From an uncultured Lachnospiraceae bacterium (GTDB lineage Bacteria > Bacillota_A > Clostridia > Lachnospirales > Lachnospiraceae): 26,284 nt of DNA. This document shows positions 8,057 to 14,752 of this stretch, piece by piece. The position numbers and the translations under genes were made by a program. Positions within the stretch are counted from its first letter, which is position 1. Every line of letters begins with the position of its first letter. Below the pieces are notes generated by a model. The model was not told where the DNA came from. It saw only the letters and a program-made list of their open reading frames with translations, and made no database searches. The DNA lies in contig CANOBT010000075.1 of the NCBI GenBank assembly GCA_947564305.1, positions 1 to 26,284 of the forward strand, read 5' to 3'.

Positions 8057-8341
8057 CTATTTTCTTTCTGCTTTTGACTTCTCCTGCCGGATGATCCGCT
8101 GGATACTTTTATCCGCCAGAAAATACTCCTCCGCCAGTTCCTTAATGGTTTTTCCGGCCTGAAAGTCCGTATAAATCTTCGCATTCCTCCTCGCCAATTC
8201 CCTTTTTGTCGTTGTCCGCTCTCCCCATGCCTTTTTCTCTTCTTCCTTTTTGGGAATATAAACCATAGCACCGTCTACATATTGCTGCAATTGTTCAATC
8301 AGTTCCGGCGGTAAGATTTCTACCGCGCGTATGTAATCCAT
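8057..8341 (-). CDS. CD3324-family small HTH protein (putative regulator)
   Basis: A 94-residue protein beginning MDYIRAVEILPPELIEQLQQ, followed by YIPKKEEEKKAWGE and a C-terminal helix-turn-helix-like segment (IKELAEEYFLADKSIQRIIRQEK, about 65-87). This matches my recollection of the CD3324 family, whose C-terminus resembles Mor-type transcription activators. I chose the ATG at 8341, preceded by GGGGGTG about six bases upstream. An in-frame extension to 8449 is open but does not resemble the family. It lies 117 bases upstream of the transporter operon on the same strand, so it may control that operon. A perfect 10-bp palindrome AGTGCGCACT lies upstream at 8411-8420 and could be an operator. 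DNA binding is inferred from the motif only. Confidence 0.75.
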   Translation of the reverse strand: MDYIRAVEILPPELIEQLQQYVDGAMVYIPKKEEEKKAWGERTTTKRELARRNAKIYTDFQAGKTIKELAEEYFLADKSIQRIIRQEKSKAERK

Positions 8342-9047
8342 GTTACGCACCCCCAAGTGTATCCCGTGTGGAATGTTCTTCAGTCCGAGGGCATCGTCCA
8401 ACAATATATAAGTGCGCACTCTGATAAGAGCGATTCGTCCTCGCCCCATAATTCATATTTTGAAATTCTGTCATATTCATTTTTTCATTTTTACCTGATA
8501 CATATTGCCTGATTTTGGCAGTCTGTGATTTTACACCTTAATACATAATGCAATTTATGCCACTGAATAGTTCGCTCGATACAGTTAATCCGTCATTCAT
8601 AACTGACATTATTCTCGAAAGAGTCCATAATGATGAGCAGATACAGCAAATACACCATCAACATTTTTCCTGCACTCTATAGTATTCAGACAATCTTGTA
8701 TTCCTTTCTTTTTACTTTTACGTATGAGGGTTGTCTGCTATTGTGAAATTTACAGAATACTATGTTTTTTCATTCAACATGGAAACCTCCTTTCTTATGC
8801 ATCATTCATTATAACATATGCGAAAAAGCCTGCACAATTATTCTATCATGTGTACTGCCAAAACATAGAACATCTTTTTTTTAAATCAAAAATGTGCCAT
8901 ATTTCATGTTATTATGAGACCTGCTCTTTTCTCGTCACAGCACAATAATCCTATTTTTAGACAAGATTTTCTATGTAAATTTTTATATCATCAAAGTATA
9001 ATCATATTGATAAGTTTTACAGTTGATTCAATCGCAGGAGGTTTTTT
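8342..9047. other. AT-rich intergenic region without a recognisable gene
   Basis: About 700 bp between the divergent CD3324-like and GH120 genes. It holds only short, low-complexity open frames. On the minus strand an AAGGAGG-like site near 8785-8791 precedes a six-codon frame (MLNEKT then stop). Below it, around 8530-8690, fragments such as CRKNVDGVFAVSAHHYGLFRE and ERTIQWHKLHYV can be read in shifting frames, which might be remains of a decayed gene. I do not recognise them. The 3' end carries the probable GH120 promoter. Confidence 0.5.
8974..9002 (+). promoter_or_regulatory. Candidate sigma-A promoter for the GH120 operon
   Basis: A perfect -10 box TATAAT (8997-9002) sits 17 bases after TGTAAA (8974-8979), a poor -35 match. 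Transcription would begin near 9009, about 40 bases before the ATG at 9048. The weak -35 would suit activation by a regulator such as the YesN-like protein of this locus, but no binding site is identified. Confidence 0.42.
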
Positions 9048-11060
9048 ATGATTTACTATGTATCGGCCGACGCGTCTCAAAAAGGCAGCGGCACAAAGGA
9101 GCATCCATTCCAGACCATCAGTCAGGCGGCAGCACTGGCCCGTCCTGGAGATGAAGTCATTGTAGCACCTGGAATCTATCGTGAATATGTGAATCCCGCT
9201 TTTGGAGGCACAGACGAGGAGCACCGCATTGTTTACCGGAGCGAAAAGCCCCTCGGTGCTGTCATCACTGGAGCTGAACCCGTAAAGAACTGGACCAAAT
9301 ATGACGGTAATGTATGGATGACACGCATTCCAAACGGAATTTTCGGAGACTACAATCCCTACACCACTGTAATCAAAGGAGATTGGTACAATGCAGTCAC
9401 ACCAGCTCATACAGGAGAAGTTTATTTAAACGGAAAGTCTTTATACGAAGCGTCCTCCCTGGAGGAAGTAAAGAATCCCACCGTATACAAGAGCTCCTGG
9501 GACCCGGACTTTACGATTTATAAATGGTATACCGAACAGGACGGGGACTTTACCGTCATTTATGCGAATTTCCAAGGTTCTTCTCCCAATGAAGAAAATG
9601 TGGAGATCAATGTCCGCCGTAACTGCTTCTATCCGGACAGTACAGGCCGCGGATACATCACATTATCTGGTTTCACCGTAAAACAGGCTGCCACCACCTG
9701 GGCGCCTCCAACCGCCTATCAGGAGGGTATGGTAGGACCTCACTGGTCCAAGGGCTGGATCATCGAAGACTGCGAAATCTCTCATTCCAAGTGTTCCGGG
9801 ATTTCCCTTGGGAAATATCTGCAGCCAAACAATGAAAATAAATGGACAACGAAACTATACAAAGACGGTACGCAGACAGAACGTGACGCCATCTGCCAGG
9901 CACAGAGAGAAGGATGGACGAAAGAGAATATCGGCTCTCATATCGTGCGCCGCTGTAATATTCATGACTGCGGACAGACCGGGATTGTCGGTCATTTAGG
10001 CGGGGTATTCTCTCTTATTGAAGACAACCATATCCACCATATCAACAACAAACAAAACCTGGCCGGAGCTGAGATTGGCGGAATTAAAATGCACGCAGCC
10101 ATTGACGTGATCATCCGCCGGAATCATTTCCACCATTGTACGAGAGGACTCTGGCTCGACTGGCAGGCACAGGGCACCCGCGTGACCCAGAACCTGTTCC
10201 ATGACAATGTGCCGCCGAAAGGAACCGAGATTGCAGACAGCCTTGCCCTGGCAGAAGACATTTTTATCGAAGTGTCACATGGACCTACACTGATTGATAA
10301 CAACCTCTTGTTGTCTGACTGCTCCGCACGCATCAGTACACAGGGGATTGCCTTTGTACATAACCTGATTGCCGGCTCCTTTACCTGGGTGGGTGACGGC
10401 ACAGATAACGGCGGACGTAAACTTGCTACTCACAGGTACACTCCATATCATGTACCGCACCGCACGGAGGTCGCAGGATTCATGACCTTCCTGCACGGAG
10501 ACGCACGCTTCTACAACAATATCTTTGTGCAAAAAGAGATTCGGGAAGATTTGGTTTCTTATGCAAAAGAAAATGAATTGTTTGAAATCTGCAAGTATCA
10601 GTTTGTATGCGGAACCAAACCTTATGACGGATATCCGACCGCAGAAACATATTTTGCCAAATTTACACCGGAGACAGCCGTTGACCACTATGGGAAGGAT
10701 ATTTATTATGAGCCGCTTCCGGTTTACACAGGAGGAAACGTGTACTTCAACGGCGCTCTGCCCTGTGACATCGAAGAAAATTACAGGATAGATACGGAGC
10801 ACAAGATTACACTCTCTATCATTGAGGAGAACGGAAAGTATAAATTAGAAACCAACCTGTATGAGTTTGTTCCAAAGTTCGAGACTCCATTTGTGAGCAC
10901 AGAGACGCTTGGTGAAGCATTTGAGCCTGAGCAAAAATTTGAGTCGCCGGATGGCTCACCCATTATTTTCAAATATGATTATTTCGGAAAAGAGCGGGAT
11001 ATGATGCCGCTTGCAGGACCATTTGCCTGCGGATGCGAAATAGACAGCGGACTTTTTTGA
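9048..11060 (+). CDS. GH120 beta-xylosidase-like enzyme (right-handed beta-helix)
   Basis: A 670-residue protein with no signal peptide, so cytoplasmic. It shows the family-120 pattern from end to end: YYVSADASQKGSGTKEHPFQTI at the N-terminus, IYANFQGSSPNEENVEINVRR near 171-191, GPHWSKGWIIED near 230-241, GHLGGVFS and IKMHAAIDV in the helix core, then GLWLDWQAQGTRV and IFIEVSHGP. By comparison with Thermoanaerobacterium XylC (as I remember it), Asp371 is the nucleophile and Glu408 the acid/base, and the spacing between them is 14 residues longer here. The enzyme would retain configuration and release xylose from the non-reducing end of xylo-oligosaccharides. AGGAGG precedes the ATG by about seven bases. 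DUF624 follows in the same operon. Xylosidase activity is inferred; arabinosidase or mixed activity is possible. Confidence 0.87.
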   Translation: MIYYVSADASQKGSGTKEHPFQTISQAAALARPGDEVIVAPGIYREYVNPAFGGTDEEHRIVYRSEKPLGAVITGAEPVKNWTKYDGNVWMTRIPNGIFGDYNPYTTVIKGDWYNAVTPAHTGEVYLNGKSLYEASSLEEVKNPTVYKSSWDPDFTIYKWYTEQDGDFTVIYANFQGSSPNEENVEINVRRNCFYPDSTGRGYITLSGFTVKQAATTWAPPTAYQEGMVGPHWSKGWIIEDCEISHSKCSGISLGKYLQPNNENKWTTKLYKDGTQTERDAICQAQREGWTKENIGSHIVRRCNIHDCGQTGIVGHLGGVFSLIEDNHIHHINNKQNLAGAEIGGIKMHAAIDVIIRRNHFHHCTRGLWLDWQAQGTRVTQNLFHDNVPPKGTEIADSLALAEDIFIEVSHGPTLIDNNLLLSDCSARISTQGIAFVHNLIAGSFTWVGDGTDNGGRKLATHRYTPYHVPHRTEVAGFMTFLHGDARFYNNIFVQKEIREDLVSYAKENELFEICKYQFVCGTKPYDGYPTAETYFAKFTPETAVDHYGKDIYYEPLPVYTGGNVYFNGALPCDIEENYRIDTEHKITLSIIEENGKYKLETNLYEFVPKFETPFVSTETLGEAFEPEQKFESPDGSPIIFKYDYFGKERDMMPLAGPFACGCEIDSGLF

Positions 11061-11113
11061 CTGATATACGAATGTCCAACGTATCCCTCTTTTAAAAATG
11101 TTATAAAATCAAG

Positions 11114-11140
11114 AACTGCCGCAAAATACATGCGGCAGTT
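11114..11140 (+). promoter_or_regulatory. Intercistronic hairpin before the DUF624 gene
   Basis: AACTGCCGCA (11114-11123) pairs perfectly with TGCGGCAGTT (11131-11140) around a seven-base loop. No T run follows, so it is more likely an mRNA-processing or partial-attenuation element than a full terminator. It ends 11 bases before the AAGGAGG of the next gene and may set its expression relative to GH120. Confidence 0.55.
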
Positions 11141-11165
11141 CCTGACATACGAAGGAGGTTCCATC

Positions 11166-11804
11166 TTGAATTTCAAATTTATGAATTACGACAGCAGGTT
11201 CTCCCGATTTGTAATGAGAATTTCTGAATTAGTCCTGCTGAATTTTGTATTTATCCTTACTTGTATTCCTGTTGTTACCATCGGCGCGTCCATCACCGCG
11301 CTTTATTCTGTTACCTTGAAAATGATGCGGAAAGAAGAAGGATATATTATCCGGGGCTATTTTAAGGATTTTATGAAAAATTTTAAACAAGCGACTTCCT
11401 TTTGGTTGTTGGCATTATTATTGTATTTTCTTCTGTATGTTGTATATACTGCTGCCGCTGTAAATGGTGGGACGTTATTTCAAATTTACGTCGTAATCAC
11501 ATGGGCGCTTGGCATTCTGTACAGTATATATTTTTTATTTGTTTTCCCATTGACCGCCACCTTTCAGAACTCGCTGAAGGGAATTGCCCGCAACGCATTT
11601 TCCATGGTGATCGCACACTTTCCCATGGTCCTGACCGCCTACCTGACCGTGATGGTGCCTTTGTTTGTCAGCTTCGGTGTTGATACAAAGATTATGCAGT
11701 ACGCGCTGCTTTTCTGGATTCTGATTGGATTTTCTGCGGTCGCTTACTGGAGCTCTTTCTATCTGAATCGGATTTTTATGCGGTATATGGACAAAGAAGA
11801 TTAG
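11166..11804 (+). CDS. DUF624 (YesL-like) membrane protein
   Basis: A 212-residue integral membrane protein with about five hydrophobic helices. The first (about 19-41) contains ILTCIPVVTIGAS, the hallmark I associate with DUF624/YesL. The second follows ATSFWLLALLLYFLLY, and others are around YVVITWALGILYSIYFLF, MVLTAYLTVMVPLFV and LFWILIGFSAVAYW. YesL-type genes are usually found with YesM/YesN and sugar ABC transporter genes, which fits this locus; their biochemical role is unknown. I chose the TTG at 11166 because AAGGAGG (11152-11158) ends seven bases before it. The in-frame ATG at 11181 is too far away and codons upstream to 11130 overlap the hairpin. It lies about 105 bases after GH120 and probably shares its promoter. 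Confidence 0.85.
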   Translation: MNFKFMNYDSRFSRFVMRISELVLLNFVFILTCIPVVTIGASITALYSVTLKMMRKEEGYIIRGYFKDFMKNFKQATSFWLLALLLYFLLYVVYTAAAVNGGTLFQIYVVITWALGILYSIYFLFVFPLTATFQNSLKGIARNAFSMVIAHFPMVLTAYLTVMVPLFVSFGVDTKIMQYALLFWILIGFSAVAYWSSFYLNRIFMRYMDKED

Positions 11805-11829
11805 ACTCTTTTTTCCCAACACATAACTG

Positions 11830-13554
11830 TCATACTGCGGATATCCCTGCTTTTTCTGTCAGATATGATATCCGGCAGCTTTTCTTGAAGCATGCGATTC
11901 CATATTTATGAATGGTCTGCATCCCATCTTGTTTCAAGAGTTCATCATATCCATCCTCTTCAATCTGCCGCATGGCTTTCGCGCAAGCCTGGTCAAATCG
12001 TCCGTTCTCGGCATATTTCACCTCGATGACGCAGCCTGTCTTTGCTGACGGAATCTCCAACGTGATATCCGTATATCCGATTCCTGACTCCGTATTCGAT
12101 CTGATACTCCAACTCTCTTCTGCCCGCAAAAGGCCTAATAACATCCCATGATAAAAGTTTTCCTTCATTTCTTTTCGCGAAAAGGTATCCCTGATGCTGA
12201 TAGACTCAGATAAAAATTCATTCAATAACCGCTGCATTTCCCCGGCGTCGCCTGCCTTTACGGCTTCGCAGAACTGCTTCCATCGGGTCGTGTCGCTTGT
12301 AACCTTCATCTTAAACCATGAGCGTACCCGCTTTTCGTAAATCCCACGTACTTCCCTGTTTGGAATCACGAGTTTATGAATTCCGTTTTCAGGCCTCCCG
12401 GCATCTGTCAGGTATCCTGAGGAAAAAAGCACGCTCCACAGATAGGTCTGGCGAATCTCACCATCTTCATTGTCAAGGTCTGTATATGTCAGCTCCGGAA
12501 TCAAAACTTTTTCCACCGCTTCACCAGAGATCAGCGCTTCTATCTGGTTCTTTGTTGTCTCAGCAGCGGACGCAAGGATATCCTGTACAATCGCATTACT
12601 GCTGCTATTCTCCCAGTGGGCTTCCATTGGCGCATCCTTTCTCTCAATGAATTTATCACATTGATTGATTACATCCCACGGACAATAGATGTCCTGGTCT
12701 CCAAAATGATATCCATCATACCATTCCTTTAGTACCTCAAATTTTTCTTCAAGATCATAATAATGAAGCAGTGCTTTCACTTCCTTCGCAGTAAACCCAA
12801 AATATTCTGCGAAACGACAATCTGATATTGTTCTCACTTTAAAATTATTGAGCCCTGTAAAAATACTCTCCTTCGAAATCCTGAGACACCCCGTAATAAC
12901 CGCAAAATAAACGTTCGGGTTTGTCTTAAATACCTGGCTGAATAAAGAACGGATAAGCCTTACCATTTTCGGATAAAAACCATCCTGATAAGCTTTATCC
13001 AAAGGTACGTCATATTCGTCTATCAATACGATCACCGGGATTCCATAGTGCTTACACAGTGCCTCTGTCAAAACCCTCAGGCTGCCCTGCAGATTTGCCG
13101 GTTTTTCAAAATCCTCCCACATCAGACGTTCCAACCGTTTCTTTTCAAAATCCGACAGCCTGTCACTCTCCAAAAGAAATGTAAACCGTCTTGCTTCCTC
13201 GCCGACCGCACTTCCCAGCATATCATAGGCTGTCTCAAACTCCATTCCTTCCACATCCTTCAAACTGATGGCAATGACCGGATATTTTCCCATATACTGC
13301 CCGCAAAGCGCAGTCTCTTTTGTAATCTCCAAGCCGTCAAACAGCTCCGTGTCCGTACCGATTTCAAAAAAAGTCTTCAGCATATCCATGTTCAGGCTTT
13401 TACCGAATCGCCTTGGCCTTGTGATTAGATTGATACGGCCTCTTGAATTGATCAGTTCACGGATAAATCCCGTTTTATCTACGTAATAGAATCCATCCCT
13501 CTTAAATTCCCGGAAAAATTCAGTTCCTATCGGAAGTTTTTTCTTATTTTTCAT
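11830..13554 (-). CDS. AAA-ATPase-like / PD-(D/E)XK nuclease-like protein (PF09820 + PF08011 type)
   Basis: A 574-residue protein. The N-terminal AAA-ATPase-like domain starts LPIGTEFFREFKRDGFYYVDKT and has an atypical Walker A TRPRRFGKS (45-53) and a Walker B VLIDEYD (176-182), followed by a sensor-like VITGCLRISKESIFTG. The C-terminal PD-(D/E)XK-like domain has YTD with Asp496 and IEVKY with Glu511 and Lys513. This two-domain family is abundant and often multicopy in Lachnospiraceae and Bacteroidetes. Its function is not established. The weak ribosome binding site is GGCGGTG about eight bases before the ATG. It is convergent with the DUF624 gene and sits between the two arms of the xylan-type locus, unrelated to them in function, so it may be a later insertion. 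Confidence 0.85.
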   Translation of the reverse strand: MKNKKKLPIGTEFFREFKRDGFYYVDKTGFIRELINSRGRINLITRPRRFGKSLNMDMLKTFFEIGTDTELFDGLEITKETALCGQYMGKYPVIAISLKDVEGMEFETAYDMLGSAVGEEARRFTFLLESDRLSDFEKKRLERLMWEDFEKPANLQGSLRVLTEALCKHYGIPVIVLIDEYDVPLDKAYQDGFYPKMVRLIRSLFSQVFKTNPNVYFAVITGCLRISKESIFTGLNNFKVRTISDCRFAEYFGFTAKEVKALLHYYDLEEKFEVLKEWYDGYHFGDQDIYCPWDVINQCDKFIERKDAPMEAHWENSSSNAIVQDILASAAETTKNQIEALISGEAVEKVLIPELTYTDLDNEDGEIRQTYLWSVLFSSGYLTDAGRPENGIHKLVIPNREVRGIYEKRVRSWFKMKVTSDTTRWKQFCEAVKAGDAGEMQRLLNEFLSESISIRDTFSRKEMKENFYHGMLLGLLRAEESWSIRSNTESGIGYTDITLEIPSAKTGCVIEVKYAENGRFDQACAKAMRQIEEDGYDELLKQDGMQTIHKYGIACFKKSCRISYLTEKAGISAV

Positions 13555-13625
13555 TCTATTTACACCGCCATTCCATTTTTTTCAATTCTTCATGCAGCAG
13601 TATCGGCATCTGACAAAATGCACAT

Positions 13626-13668
13626 AAAAAACAGCCCTTTGCTGATAGTATAACAACTTTGGGCTGTT
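13626..13668 (-). terminator. Intrinsic terminator of the YesMN-GH3-lipoprotein transcript
   Basis: On the minus strand AACAGCCC (13668-13661) and GGGCTGTT (13637-13630) form an 8-bp stem with a 23-base loop, followed at once by a run of T (13631-13626). It lies about 36 bases after the stop of the lipoprotein gene at 13704. Confidence 0.75.
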
Positions 13669-13703
13669 GGTTCAACGATATTCTTTCAGCATCTGAAATC
13701 GCT

Positions 13704-14738
13704 CTAAAAACTCTCTTTCAAAACCTCCTCCAATACCTTCACATCTTCCGAAACCAGAAAGAAATGTTCCTGTCCATTGACATTGACCGTATACTTCCCG
13801 CCCTCATAAGGATAGATTCGTATAATATAATCATCCACCTCGTCAATGTTGCGAATATAATCAATGGATATCAGCGGTTCTCTTCCGCTTTCTAACTCTT
13901 CCTCCTCTGGTATCCGGCCGTCCAGCATGGGCTGCATCAGTTCGGAGTACAGTTCACGGTACTCTTCCATTCCTACTTCCTTATCCTGAATCTTATAGTT
14001 CTCTCCTTCCAGAGTCATCCGATAGTCCTTCCCCTGATAGGATATCTCTACTTCCCGAACTGTCGCCATATTGACTACATATGGAATTTTCAAAATCATA
14101 TCATACGGGTCCTGATGCAAAATGGCGTCAACGGCAGATGTATTTAACAGGATACACTGCTCCTCGTATCCCTTTAACGAGCAATGATACTGTCCGTCCG
14201 TCTCTTCTCCAATCAACAAGGTTACGGTCTCATTCGGTTCATCCTCCTGCTCACTACCGTCTCCATTGTTATAATAATTCAATGTGATATACGTATCGCA
14301 ATCGGACAAATCCACATGTGATTCTTCCTCTTCCAAACCATCTGCTGTCAAATCCAAATTTGCCACAGCTTCATAGACTCCATACATCGCTTCTGTATTC
14401 ACCACTGCTGTAGAAGCGTATGGCACAACCATATCCCAATACAAATAACTCTCCCTGTCAATCTGAGGGGTATAATTAATCTGATAAAGAATCTGTCCAT
14501 CTTCCACCGCAGAAATCCCCCGAACATCCTCTTTCTCAAACTCCGGGTTCTCCGGACTCTCAAGACCTTTGGCCACTTCTTCCGGATTCACCGGCTGATA
14601 GATTCTCTCTTTCACAGGCTGCACGTTCTCTGGTTGAATCTCCGAACCTTCTGTATTCCCATTTTCCTTACCGCATCCCGCAAGCAGGCATAAAACGCTT
14701 AACCCTGCGACAAAGAGCTGTCCCCATTGTTTTTTCAT
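13704..14738 (-). CDS. DUF4340-like lipoprotein
   Basis: A 344-residue lipoprotein. The signal peptide MKKQWGQLFVAGLSVLC ends in lipobox LLAGC with Cys22 lipidated, followed by an acidic linker. The mature region has repeated beta-rich units, such as VTLLIGEETDGQYHCSLKG, then VREVEISYQGKDYRMTLEG, then YTVNVNGQEHFFLV, that fit the DUF4340 pattern. In other genomes this domain often accompanies gliding-type ABC exporters. Here it follows a GH3 gene, 14 bases after its stop, with GGGAG about seven bases before the ATG at 14738, so it is the last gene of the YesMN-GH3 transcript. The role is unknown; a surface accessory protein or checkpoint for the transporter would be guesses. Domain assignment is by pattern recall. 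Confidence 0.65.
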   Translation of the reverse strand: MKKQWGQLFVAGLSVLCLLAGCGKENGNTEGSEIQPENVQPVKERIYQPVNPEEVAKGLESPENPEFEKEDVRGISAVEDGQILYQINYTPQIDRESYLYWDMVVPYASTAVVNTEAMYGVYEAVANLDLTADGLEEEESHVDLSDCDTYITLNYYNNGDGSEQEDEPNETVTLLIGEETDGQYHCSLKGYEEQCILLNTSAVDAILHQDPYDMILKIPYVVNMATVREVEISYQGKDYRMTLEGENYKIQDKEVGMEEYRELYSELMQPMLDGRIPEEEELESGREPLISIDYIRNIDEVDDYIIRIYPYEGGKYTVNVNGQEHFFLVSEDVKVLEEVLKESF

Positions 14739-14752
14739 AGTATTCTCCCATC

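Noticed and set aside
8342..8449. In-frame N-terminal extension of the CD3324-like gene
   Set aside because: The codons are open but do not match the family, and the ATG at 8341 has its own ribosome binding site.
8724..8948. A 74-codon plus-strand frame in the long AT-rich gap
   Set aside because: No good ribosome binding site, Cys/Tyr/Phe-rich composition typical of AT-rich noncoding DNA, and no similarity that I recognise.
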